Part shown: one piece after another, positions 36,308-48,492 of the stretch | How positions within the stretch are numbered: the first letter of the stretch is position 1 | Layout of the letters: every line of letters starts with the position of its first letter | Source: Anaeromyces robustus | Taxonomy: Eukaryota; Neocallimastigomycota; Neocallimastigomycetes; Neocallimastigales; Neocallimastigaceae | Length of the DNA stretch: 64,000 nt | Reading direction: 5' to 3' | Assembly: GCA_002104895.1 (NCBI GenBank) | Contig: MCFG01000063.1 | Span: 138,501 to 202,500 of the forward strand | Translations under genes and position numbers: made by a program | Notes under the pieces: model-generated | The model's database searches: none | What the model was told of the DNA's origin: nothing | What the model saw: only the letters and a program-made list of their open reading frames with translations

Positions 36308-38278
36308 ATGAGATTTAATAAATTATTTACTGTTTTAGGTTTATTAGGTACTTCATTAATTAAAGCTAATGCTTCAAGAAGTGACTTCTATGGTAAAAAT
36401 GATTACCGTCCAGAATTATTTAAAATTTTAGATGATCATATTGCTACTATTAAAATTGATTTTGATAATGAAACATGGGAAACCATGAAACAAAAATCAG
36501 TTTTAGAACCATGGGATGCTGGTAAAAATGGTGAAAAGTATGGTACTACTAATGCTACTTTAGAATTTTTCGTTGAAGGAACTGATTATAGAGTTGATTT
36601 ACAACCAGGAGATTTCAACTTTTACCTTGCTGGTAAAGGTAGTCGTAACTATGGTAAACCAGGTTATAATATTAAACTTGAAAAAGGTTCTATTTATGAT
36701 GTAAAATTACTTCGTCTTCGTTCTAACATTCGTGATGCCACTTTAATGCGTGAAAAATTATCTTCTGATTTACTTTATAAAATGGGTGTTAAAACTACCT
36801 CTACTAATTATGCTAATATCATAGTTAATGGTGAAGATATTGGTTTATTTGTTCTTACTAACAAAATTAAGAAAGATTTAATTAAGAAATATTTCAATGA
36901 TAAAACTATTAATGATCTTTATGAATGTAAATTAGATTATGCTAGATTTGAAGATAATAGTATTATTGAACATTGTAATAATATTAAGGATGAACTTGTA
37001 GATGATAAAGATGATCTTCAAAATTTAGTTGATGCCGTTAACAATGCTAAATCTGTTGATGATATTAAAGATTTAATTGATATTGATGCTGTTTTAACTA
37101 CTTTTGCCTTTGAATTTGTCACTTTATCTTGGGATCATTTCTTCATTCTTGGTCATAATTACTTCTGGTATAAAAACCCACAAAGTGGTAAATGGATGAT
37201 GATTCTTAACGATTTCGATGAAACTTTCTGTCAAGATATTTGGTCAAATTATTTCACTGATGATAGTAGATATATTAGTAAACCATATATTCCAAACCTT
37301 GAATATCTTAATTTACCAAACTTAGCTGTTCGTGATATGGATTCTGGTCATAAACTTGTTAAATTACTTATTTATGATGATGATACTCGTTGGCGTGAAA
37401 TTCTTGGGGAAGTCGTTAAAAAGGCTTTCAATCCAAGTGTTCTTTTCCCACGTATTGATGAAATTGCTGAATTAATTCATGATGATCTTGCTGTTAGTCG
37501 TGAAATTCTTGAAGAAACTGGTCGTGCTAGAGGTGTATTTAATACTGCTGGTTATGATCCAAAATGGACTGTTACTCAATTTGAAGATACTACTAACTAT
37601 ATTAATTGGGCTGCTAATAATGGTGCTAGTCGTAGTTATGGTTTAAAGTTCTTTATTGAAGAACGTTTCAAATACATTTGTCATACTTATGGTATTAATC
37701 CAGAAACTCTTGAATTAATTCAACCACGTCCAGTTGTTTCCTTCTGGGGTATTAAAAATAAATATCCATTTGCTTGTCCAGAAAGTGAAAATTGTTATGT
37801 TGAAGGAAATGTTAAATTCTCTTTCCCAGATCTTGATAAAGAATTATATATGCAAGAATCTTACAATGCTGATGCTGAAAAGAATAAAGATCCTCAAGAA
37901 TATCAATATGTTCCAACTTATCATGAACAAGGTGAACAACAATCTCCTGTAAATGATGCTACTACCACCACCACTACTACTACTGTTGTTGTTGCTGAAC
38001 CAACTAATGTTGAAACTACTTGTTGGTCTGAAAAACTTGGTTATCCATGTTGTAACAATAGTTGTTATGCTTTTACCACTGATAATGATGGTGAATGGGG
38101 TTATGAAGATGGTCATTGGTGTGGTGTTCCAGCTTCTTGTTCTCAAGAAAAATGTTGGTCAAAGAAATATGGTTATGAATGTTGTCAAGGTTGTACTGCT
38201 TATGAAGTTGATGAATTTGGAAAATGGGGTTATGAAAAAAACCACTGGTGTGGTATTATTGAAGAAAATTGTCAATAA
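36308..38278 (+). CDS. CotH-kinase-fold protein with two C-terminal fungal dockerins, 656 aa
   Basis: A secreted cellulosome component. A signal peptide (residues 1-22) is followed by a CotH domain (about 40-480). Supporting segments are HIATIKIDFDNETWETM, a strand with FYLAGKGSRNYGKPGYNIKL, KLLRLRSNIRDATLMREKLS, and IIVNGEDIGLFVLTNKIKKD. NDFDETF (301-307) lies where CotH proteins carry the metal/ATP-site Asp. A Thr-rich linker (about 552-571) leads to two dockerins, 572-611 and 616-656. Each has the CW-x(7)-CC...GxWGYExxHWCG pattern. CotH proteins with dockerins are abundant in anaerobic fungal cellulosomes, but their function there is not known; kinase activity is known only for bacterial spore-coat CotH. 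Codon use is noticeably more GC-rich than in neighbouring genes, as expected for strong expression. Confidence 0.9.
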   Translation: MRFNKLFTVLGLLGTSLIKANASRSDFYGKNDYRPELFKILDDHIATIKIDFDNETWETMKQKSVLEPWDAGKNGEKYGTTNATLEFFVEGTDYRVDLQPGDFNFYLAGKGSRNYGKPGYNIKLEKGSIYDVKLLRLRSNIRDATLMREKLSSDLLYKMGVKTTSTNYANIIVNGEDIGLFVLTNKIKKDLIKKYFNDKTINDLYECKLDYARFEDNSIIEHCNNIKDELVDDKDDLQNLVDAVNNAKSVDDIKDLIDIDAVLTTFAFEFVTLSWDHFFILGHNYFWYKNPQSGKWMMILNDFDETFCQDIWSNYFTDDSRYISKPYIPNLEYLNLPNLAVRDMDSGHKLVKLLIYDDDTRWREILGEVVKKAFNPSVLFPRIDEIAELIHDDLAVSREILEETGRARGVFNTAGYDPKWTVTQFEDTTNYINWAANNGASRSYGLKFFIEERFKYICHTYGINPETLELIQPRPVVSFWGIKNKYPFACPESENCYVEGNVKFSFPDLDKELYMQESYNADAEKNKDPQEYQYVPTYHEQGEQQSPVNDATTTTTTTTVVVAEPTNVETTCWSEKLGYPCCNNSCYAFTTDNDGEWGYEDGHWCGVPASCSQEKCWSKKYGYECCQGCTAYEVDEFGKWGYEKNHWCGIIEENCQ

Positions 38279-40075
38279 ATTTTTTTAAATAAAAAAAAAA
38301 TATTAAAAAATTATATATAAAATAAAACATTTTAATATATTGATTATATAGTTTTATTTATATATAATGTACAATAAAAATAAAAAATAAAAAAAAATAA
38401 AAATAAAAGAAAATATTTTTTTTTCCTTTTAATATTTTCTTTATAATTAAAACTTTTAATAATTTATTTTGAAAGTAAATAATTAAAAGAATATGTATGT
38501 ATATTTAAAATTATTGAAGCATAGATAGAAAAAAAAATAATATAGAATTCATAGAAGTAAATAAAAGATATTAATATAGATATTTACTTTAAAAAATAAA
38601 AATAAAATTAGATTAAATTATAAATAAATAAATAAATAAATAATAAAAAGTAACTAGAAATTAAAATAACTAAATTAAAATAAAAAATAAAAAATTAAAA
38701 ATAAAAAATAAATAATAAAAAATAAATAATAAATAATAAAAAATAAAAATTAAAAATTAAAATAAAAAATAAAAATTAAAATAAATATTAAAATAAAAAA
38801 TAAAAAATAATATTTAAAATAAAAATTAAAATAAAAATTAAAATAAATATTAAAACTAAAAAAAAATAAAAATTTTATTTATCTAAATCTTTTCTTTCTA
38901 ACAGTTCAGTAAATTTTAATATATAATATATATAAAATTTACTTTTTTTTTTATTTATTAATTAATTAATCTTTTATATTATAGAAATTAGATTTATTAG
39001 TTTATATATCCTCTATTAGAGGCGTAAATTCAAAGATGAATGTACTTATCTTGCCTTCTTAGGATTTAGAAGAAGGCTTATGACTCTGTGGACCTAATCT
39101 ACATATCTACATCATTTTTTCATGAAAATTGAATTGAATTAATAGTATTGTTAAGGGTTATTATGTTATTATGGTTAATATAATAATAATTCATTAAAAC
39201 TAATATTATAATATTATATGGTATATTTAAATTAAAAATTCAAAAGTATAATATATTTTATACTTTTAATATTTTCTTTATAATATATTTTATACTTTAT
39301 AATATTTTTTTTATATACTGATTAACAAGGAAAAAAAGAAGAAAAAAAAAAAGTTATGTTTATTAAAAATTTTAAAAAAAAAAGTCTAATATTTTTTTTT
39401 CTTTTATTTAATAATATATTTTTCTTATTTTTAATTTTTATTTAATTTTTATTTAATTTTTATTTTTTTTAATTTTTATTTTTTTTTATATTTTTTTTTA
39501 TTTTTTATTTACTATTTTGTTTTTAATTTTTTATTTTTTTTATCTTAATTTTATTTATTTATTTAATTATTTAAATTTCTTTTTACTTTATTTTTATCTA
39601 TTTATTATTTAATAAATCATTTATTATTATTTATAATATTTATGAATTCTATTATACTTATTTTTTATTATATCTATTATTAAATCATTTTTTGTTTACT
39701 TTTTTTTTTTTTTCTTTAATAGATATATTTATATTTTTTCTTTAGTTTAATAGATAATTCTTATTATATTAGATAGATAAAATATTATTTAGATATTATT
39801 TTTTGTTACTATTAATAATATATATTATATATCACTAGAGTGTTTAATCCCTAGAACTTATATATACATTTATAATAGATTTATATTATAATATAAATCT
39901 ATTATTTGTTGTTATTATTTATTAAATAATATATATATATTTTTTTAATTAGGTAATCATTATCATTATATATTATTAAAATTAGTATTTTAACAAAATT
40001 TGACTAAATTAAAATATTCAATTAATTATTTCATTAATATTTTTATTAAACTATTTACTGTTTGATTCAATAGGT
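38279..40075. other. Intergenic region between convergent genes
   Basis: Mostly A+T with AAATAAAAAATA words (about 38640-38870). A short GC-richer island at 39001-39120 holds two small stems (CCTCTA-T-TAGAGG, and CCTTCTT with AAGAAGG). I cannot assign it to any RNA family. No gene seen. Confidence 0.55.
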
Positions 40076-43000
40076 TTAAACATTCCATAAATTGAAATAA
40101 AATACTTGATCATCAAGCTTATTATTACAATCATTCATAACTAAAACAGAGGCATCAGAATTTGATACTCCAATACATTTATTCTTTGATGAAGATGATA
40201 AAATAGAATTACCTTCACGATAAAATGTAGTTCCATCTTTTTCACATTCTCCTAAAATTAATGTTCCTTTAGTAGCATCTGAAAGCATAATACAATAATT
40301 GGAATTAACTTTTGAACGGAATTTTCCATTATGTGTATAAGGAATAGACCAAAGAGTATTATTAGAATAATCACAATCGTTAAAAGTAATTGGAGTACCT
40401 AATATACCTGAAGTATAAATACATTTATTCATATTTGCATTATATAAATAATATATTTCAGTATTAGGAGAAAGTGTTGGATTTGATGTAGGTTCAATAA
40501 TACCACACCATTCATCATTTTCAGCACCCCATTTACCATTTTCATCTACATAAATTACAGCTGTATTTTCAGGAGAACAACATGGATAACCTAAGGCTTC
40601 AAAATAACAATCAGTTGATATAGTTGTTGTTGTTGTTGAAGTTGGATTATGATCCCAAACAAAAAATTGTTCTTCATTATTTTTAACACATTTATTTAAA
40701 TTTAATTCAATTTCATTATTATAGAGGTCATTAGAATTTAAAATACCAATACATTTATCATTAGATAATAATGAAATAAAGTATCCATCATTATTATGTT
40801 CTAAATTAGCTTGTTCATCACATTTACCTAAACTAAGTGAACCTTCATTAATATTTTCAACACGTAAACAATAATCAGGATAAGCCATAGAATAGAAATA
40901 ACCTTTACGAGAAGATAATACCATCCATTTTGAATAATTTGAATCATCACAAGGTTTTACCATAATTTTTCCACCATTTATATTTTCTGGAGCATACAAA
41001 CACTTATTAGTAAATGCATGATAGAACCAATATACATTATAACCAGGTTTAGGAGTAACCGGTGGTTTAATAGTAGGTGTAGATGGTGTTGCTATTGTTG
41101 TTGAAATTAATGATGTAGTTGTAATAGGTGCATATTTAAATTCAGAAATACCCATATTAGGATTACTTTCAATAAATCCTTTAATAGAATTAATTATTTT
41201 TCCATTATCTAAATTTTCAATAATCCATTCAGAATAATCATTTTTACTTGTTTCAAAATTCAAAGTATTACCATTTAAACAATGATCGTTAGGATCCACA
41301 TTATTCTTAATACAAATAAATTTATTGTCAACTATTTTGAAGTGGATGTGATGATTGATTTGATCATCAGCTTTACTACATTCAATCATTCTTCCATTTT
41401 GAGAGTTCATGGCATATAAGCATTTACCAGTAGCATCTAATACAAGTTGATCATTTTGGTAGGTCCATTCACTGTGATTACAATCACCCATTAAAAGTAC
41501 ATCGGTATCTGAATGTAAATTAGTGATAAGACACTCTTGAGTTTTTTTGTTACGAATACGAAATTTAGAATTAGTTACCATTTCGCCAATACCACACCAT
41601 TCACCATCTTCAAAACCCCAAGAACCATTATTATCAGTATAAGCAACTGCAGGATTTACAGAAGAACAACATGGATAACCTAAAATACTAAATGAACATC
41701 TCTCATAACCAATGCCACATAATTTACCATTTTCTATACCCCAATTACCAATTTCATCAACATATTCAACTTGAGTGTTTTGGTTAGAACAACATGAGAA
41801 TCCGCGTTTAGCAAATCTTGTTGAACAAGTTAAATTATCATATATTTTAGATTCTAATATTTTAGGAATAAAATCATAATTACCATCTATACATTTAGAT
41901 CCATTAATTCGTGAACAAATTTGTCCATCTTTAATAGTAAAATCTTCATATTTGTTATTTTTATTACATTCATCCATAGATAATTTATCATTATCATAAT
42001 TTAAACATTTACCATCATATTTTGAAATAATGTTAAAGTATTTATCATTTTTATCAATACTCCACTGATTTAATTTATTTTTAATACATTTGTAATTAGT
42101 TTTTATTAAATCTTGTTTTCCATGCTCATCAATTACTATTTTACGTTGAAGACAGGCTTCTGGATTTTCATTATTTTCACTTCTTTTAACAGATGATGAA
42201 AATTTCGAATTAACAAAATAATATATAGTATCTATAAATCGAGTAATATTTTTTAAACTAAATGCATTTGGAATAGAAATATTATTAGTTTGATATATTT
42301 TACGTACTACATCTGGACTTGGAAAATCTAACATAATCCATTGATTATAAATTGTTCCGTCATATTTAACTAATCTCTCATTCATATATGAAGCTGATTT
42401 TTCTATACTCGAGTCAAAAAGTGTATCCATTATAAGAGAAAAATACCCTTTTTCTCTACTTGCTCTTCCTATATTCATAAAATTTAAAGTAAGTACATTT
42501 TTATGGTTTGTATCATTAAATCTGTTAGTTTCTGAATCAGGTAAAATTATATAATTTGCAGTATCATTTCTAGATTTAACATTATTTGTTAATACATCAT
42601 ATACCATGTCCCATTTATCATCTTTTTCTAAATTATAATCGTCTTGAACACGAAATACACTATTACCATATATTACTGGTAAACATTTATCACCATCAGT
42701 GTCACGAGAACTATCAGAAGTTGTAGATCTATATTCATAACAATCTCCCATTTCTGGTATATATATTGTTTTACCTATTTTTCCTACATTATTATTTTCA
42801 GTAAAATTATAATATAAATTATAACGTGTTAAAAGAACTATTTTGCCTTGTGCATCTTTAAGTCTTGGCATTGTATCATTACTATAAAAAAAATCTTTAA
42901 ATAAAATTTCATTATTTTTTTCATCTTTAATAACAGTTGAATTTAGAATTGTATTTAATGCAAGTATATTTTCAAATTTTTTTGGTACACTAGTTATTTT

Positions 43001-43435
43001 ATTTGGAAGTTTTTCACTTTTAACTTGAACAATGATTGCTTCTAATGGATGATGGATTAAAAAGTTAATACAATCTTCTAATACTTCACTTAAATAAAGA
43101 ATATCTGAATCATCATAACATGTCATTCCATTATGAGTAATATGTATCAAATTAGCGGCATCATCTTCATCTATTGTGAGTCGTAAATCGAAATATCTAA
43201 TACCATATTCTAATTGTTCTTTAATAGTTAATGATTGAGCTTCCGACCAAGGTGCATTAGTCCATTTTGTATCGTAAGCTCCACTATCATGAGTACCTGG
43301 AATATTAATTTGGTTAAGTCTTAAGGTATCATCAGAAATAAAACTCATCCAATTAGCATCAATATCCAATGCATTAATATTATTAAATAATAATATGTAG
43401 CAATAAATAAAAATATAATGAATAATATTTTTCAT
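40076..43435 (-). CDS. Secreted PI-PLC-like phosphodiesterase with three dockerins and beta-trefoil lectin blocks, 1119 aa
   Basis: A signal peptide (1-22) is followed by a phosphatidylinositol-specific phospholipase C X-type domain (about 25-400) of the bacterial kind. GTHDSGAYDT carries the first catalytic His (His49), IRYFDLRL carries Arg80 and Arg85, and HITHNG carries the second His (His101). The rest is a mosaic: beta-trefoil (ricin-B-type) carbohydrate-binding repeats at about 425-535, 625-740, 800-930 and 990-1119; dockerins at 537-575, 580-616 and 943-980, each CC-rich and ending WCGI or LCGI; and a Thr/Pro linker at 771-797. The dockerins imply docking to the cellulosome. The trefoils probably bind polysaccharide or glycoconjugates. 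The enzyme may cleave PI or GPI-type lipids; the substrate is not shown. The X-domain's bacterial character suggests horizontal acquisition followed by addition of fungal modules. Confidence 0.88.
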   Translation of the reverse strand: MKNIIHYIFIYCYILLFNNINALDIDANWMSFISDDTLRLNQINIPGTHDSGAYDTKWTNAPWSEAQSLTIKEQLEYGIRYFDLRLTIDEDDAANLIHITHNGMTCYDDSDILYLSEVLEDCINFLIHHPLEAIIVQVKSEKLPNKITSVPKKFENILALNTILNSTVIKDEKNNEILFKDFFYSNDTMPRLKDAQGKIVLLTRYNLYYNFTENNNVGKIGKTIYIPEMGDCYEYRSTTSDSSRDTDGDKCLPVIYGNSVFRVQDDYNLEKDDKWDMVYDVLTNNVKSRNDTANYIILPDSETNRFNDTNHKNVLTLNFMNIGRASREKGYFSLIMDTLFDSSIEKSASYMNERLVKYDGTIYNQWIMLDFPSPDVVRKIYQTNNISIPNAFSLKNITRFIDTIYYFVNSKFSSSVKRSENNENPEACLQRKIVIDEHGKQDLIKTNYKCIKNKLNQWSIDKNDKYFNIISKYDGKCLNYDNDKLSMDECNKNNKYEDFTIKDGQICSRINGSKCIDGNYDFIPKILESKIYDNLTCSTRFAKRGFSCCSNQNTQVEYVDEIGNWGIENGKLCGIGYERCSFSILGYPCCSSVNPAVAYTDNNGSWGFEDGEWCGIGEMVTNSKFRIRNKKTQECLITNLHSDTDVLLMGDCNHSEWTYQNDQLVLDATGKCLYAMNSQNGRMIECSKADDQINHHIHFKIVDNKFICIKNNVDPNDHCLNGNTLNFETSKNDYSEWIIENLDNGKIINSIKGFIESNPNMGISEFKYAPITTTSLISTTIATPSTPTIKPPVTPKPGYNVYWFYHAFTNKCLYAPENINGGKIMVKPCDDSNYSKWMVLSSRKGYFYSMAYPDYCLRVENINEGSLSLGKCDEQANLEHNNDGYFISLLSNDKCIGILNSNDLYNNEIELNLNKCVKNNEEQFFVWDHNPTSTTTTTISTDCYFEALGYPCCSPENTAVIYVDENGKWGAENDEWCGIIEPTSNPTLSPNTEIYYLYNANMNKCIYTSGILGTPITFNDCDYSNNTLWSIPYTHNGKFRSKVNSNYCIMLSDATKGTLILGECEKDGTTFYREGNSILSSSSKNKCIGVSNSDASVLVMNDCNNKLDDQVFYFNLWNV

Positions 43436-43737
43436 TTTTTATTTAGTATATAATTGATATAAAATATATATATTATTTTATTTTTATTTTTTTTTGTTTA
43501 TTAAAAAAAAAGGTGAATTTTTTATGCTTTTATACATTTTGGAATTGATAAAAAAAATACAATACTTTATGTAAGAAATAATTGAAAAAAATTTTTTCTT
43601 TTATTGTTAAAAACTTAAAAAAATACAAATGCAAGCTAAAATAAATGCAAGCTATAATAACAGCAACTACAAAAAAAAATCGCAATCAAAAAGAATATAA
43701 ATAAGATTATTTTAGAAAATTAATTATTCATTTTTGT

Positions 43738-43771
<34 letters not shown>

Positions 43772-44264
43772 GAAATATTTAAAGAAATAATAATATTAAT
43801 ATATTAATAATAATACATAAAATTTAAATTAACATAATATATAATTAATAAAAAATTTAAAATTAATGAAATACATAACAAAAAAAAAAAAAGAAATAAA
43901 ATAATTTTTTTTAAAAAACAAGTGTTGATTTAAAACAAATTTTTGATAATTCTATCATAGTTTATTTCCAAAAACAGAAATTATTATATTTAATTAACGA
44001 TTATGTAATTTTATGTAATTTTATGTAATTTTAATTTAATACATTTATAAAAATTTACATTTTTTATCGTAATTTATTTATTGCCATAAAAAGAAAAAAT
44101 AAATTATTTTTTTGATTATTAATATTAAATATTCATTATGAGTTTAATCTTTATTATATCTCATTAATTTACAGAAAAATTAATGAGATATAATAACAAA
44201 ACCAAAGAAAATGTTATACAGCTTTATTTAATTATTTATTAAATTATTTATTATTATAAATAAA
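43436..44264. other. Upstream region of the PLC gene and AT-rich spacer
   Basis: Contains a short direct repeat (AAATGCAAGCTA at about 43626 and 43642), a T-run near 43739-43769, and a perfect 20-bp hairpin at 44151-44196. No gene seen. Confidence 0.55.
44151..44196. repeat. Perfect 20-bp hairpin with 6-nt loop
   Basis: The left arm TTATTATATCTCATTAATTT (44151-44170) and the right arm at 44177-44196 are exact reverse complements; the loop is ACAGAA. It lies about 70 bp from the older SINE copy. Confidence 0.85.
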
Positions 44265-44277
44265 AACTTAATTTATA

Positions 44278-44685
44278 TTTTTTTAATAGACTTATTATGT
44301 ATTATCACATGAATGTATTTGAATTATATTCCATGCCTTACTTTTTCAGCCCTTAGTATGTTCACATGTTTTACATTTGTACTTAAACCCTAACTTAATA
44401 ACGGGTCCAATCTACAAACCTCACATACTAACAGTGATTACCAAGGAAATAGATAAATAATAGAAATTCGCACCCCATATTATTAGGATTTAGTTCAATT
44501 AATATTATTTTATGATATCTGAGTAGCTACTCCTTAAATACTTAAACCTGAAGCAACCAACTTACCAGAGTGTAAAAATCTATTACGTTGAAAAACCACT
44601 GTGCTTAGGGTAGATGCAATATTGAACCATAAGTCTTATGTATGCTAAAGATATGACTTTACAACCAGAATAGAAACTGGTCAAC
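44278..44685 (-). mobile_element. tRNA-derived SINE, older diverged copy
   Basis: About 408 bp, alignable along its whole length with 46190-46590, sharing for example CAACCAGRATAGAAACTGGT, ACTTAAACCCTAAC, TAATAACGGGTCCA and CACATGAATGTAT. The minus strand is the sense strand: the 5' end is GTTGACCAGTTTCTA and the 3' end is a short A-tail (44278-44284 as T). It is flanked by imperfect 13-bp duplications, AACTTAATTTATA (44265-44277) and AACTTGATATATA (44686-44698), with two differences, as expected of an old insertion. Its box-B-like GGTTCAATATT keeps the GGTTC core. Confidence 0.75.
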
Positions 44686-44698
44686 AACTTGATATATA

Positions 44699-46175
44699 AA
44701 ATTTTATTATTTTATTTATTTTTCATACTCAATATATTATATTATATTTTATTTATATACTAATATAGATGAATAATCTATTTATTATAATAATTATGTA
44801 TATTATTTCTTGTTATGGATTATTAAAATTTTTGAAAGACAAAATTTTTAATAAACTAACATTTTCAAAAATGGTATTATGAATTTTTATTATTATTATT
44901 GTTATTATTATTATTAGTAGTAGTACTAGTGGTATAAGCGCATTTTATAGCATGATATATATAAAATAGGAATGTATAATAATTTATATCTTTTGAATCC
45001 TCTTAGAAAAATGGTATACTTATCTAATAAATTTATAAGTTATATTAAATTCTTGGAAATTATTTCTAAGAAAATTCATAATATTTTTAGAAAGTTTATT
45101 ATTTAACAAGATAATAATCATATAATTAATTAATACTATTTATTATATTATATTATATTACGTTATATTATATTAAATTATATTTTATTTATTTACAATT
45201 TGGTTATATATTTAAGTATTTTTTAATTGTTCATTTATATAGTTTTTAAATTATAACTAAATAGTAGACGGAAAAATAATATTATATTTCTTATGTTTTA
45301 TTATATATTAAAATATAAAAATTCTCTTAATACTATATTATTTTTCTTTTTTTTTTTTTTTTTTTGTTTATTATAAATAAACATTCTTATTACAACAAAT
45401 ATATCATCTTATTATATATAATAATAAAATATTATTAAATATTAAAATATAAAATCTTTAAAACTTAAAACATGCAAATACACATAAAGAGATTTTTATA
45501 AAATATTTAATATATATATTTTATCGATTATTTATTTTTTATGAGTCCCGTTATGATGACTAATAATCACAATATTTTATTAATTTTTCTGTATATTAGC
45601 AAAAGCTAAAGAAAAAAATTATACTGCCTTATTTATTTATTAATTAAATTATTCATTTTTATAAAAAGCTTATTTTTTAGATAAAAAAATTTCTTTATTA
45701 ATTTTTATAATTTAATCAATCCACTCTTTATATTTATTTATGTTATATATATATTAATATAGATGAATAATCTACTTATTTATAATAATTACATATATTA
45801 TTTCTTGTTATGGATTATTCAAATATTTTAATTACAATTTATAATAAAGTTCTCAAATGTTACTAATTTTTCTTTATAATAAATGTATGTTGTATTTTTG
45901 TTATTGTTGATTTGTACATATTTGATTTATAACATTTTTTTTTTAAAAAAAATATTTAAAAAAAAAAAATAAAAACAATTTTATATTAATTAAAATTTTT
46001 TATTCCAAATATACTAAAATATCACAAATAAATGAATGATTTAATCTAATTTTTTTTTCAATTTTATTTGTTTAATAAATTAAAATTAAATTAAAAAGAA
46101 AAATCTTAAGTAGATGATACATATATTGTATAGTTTATATAAATTAATATATTTTTTAAATCTAATTTTCCATTT
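44699..46175. other. AT-rich spacer between the two SINE copies
   Basis: Contains TTATTATTGTTATT repeats (about 44889-44917), a TATTA run (about 45138-45183), and a duplicated segment: ATTAATATAGATGAATAATCTA-type words occur near 44762 and again near 45752. No gene seen. Confidence 0.5.
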
Positions 46176-46189
46176 TGTTGACCTATAAA

Positions 46190-46590
46190 TTTTTTTTTTT
46201 TTTTTTTTTTTATAGACTTATCATGTGATTTTTCACATGAATGTATCGGAATTAAATTCCCTGCCTTACCTTTTCGGCGTCGACGCCCTTGGTATATTCA
46301 TATATTTTACATTTGTACTTAAACCCTAACGCTAACTTAATAACGGGTCCAGTCTACAAGCCCCACATATGAATAGTAGTCACCAAGGAAACCGCCCAAT
46401 AATTTAGAGCCGCACCCCACATTATTAGACTTAAAGATCTACTCAAATACTATACCTGTGCACTACCTTGCCACAGTGTAAAACCCGTGAAGGAGAAAAC
46501 CACTTGTGCTTGGGGTAGATGCGGTGTCGATCCAGAAGCCTTATGTATGCTAAGGAAACGCCTTAACAACCAGGATAGAAACTGGTCGAC
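46190..46590 (-). mobile_element. tRNA-derived SINE, young copy with poly(A) tail and perfect target-site duplication
   Basis: A GC-richer 401-bp element lies on the minus strand, starting at 46590 (GTCGACCAGTTTCTATCCTG) and ending in a 22-nt A tail (46211-46190). The 5' part looks like a tRNA: D-arm-like TGGTTGTTAAGGCG (46572-46559), an anticodon-arm-like CCTTA-GCATACA-TAAGG hairpin (46555-46539), and box-B-like GGATCGACACC (46533-46523; 10 of 11 against GGTTCGANNCC). The body is unrelated to tRNA. Perfect 14-bp duplications TGTTGACCTATAAA flank it at 46176-46189 and 46591-46604. This is the signature of LINE-dependent retroposition. A 21-bp-scale similarity to 27289-27312 may point to a partner element. 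Confidence 0.85.
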
Positions 46591-46604
46591 TGTTGACCTA
46601 TAAA

Positions 46605-48492
<1,888 letters not shown>

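Noticed and set aside
37844-38288. Frames overlapping the 3' end of the CotH gene on both strands
   Set aside because: Shadows of the dockerin region in other frames.
46314-46340. Telomere-like words (ACCCTAACGCTAAC on plus; TTAGGGTTTA on minus) inside both SINE copies, and GGTTTAGGTTTAG near 63905
   Set aside because: Only one or two units, not tandem arrays, and in the SINE they are part of a shared element body.
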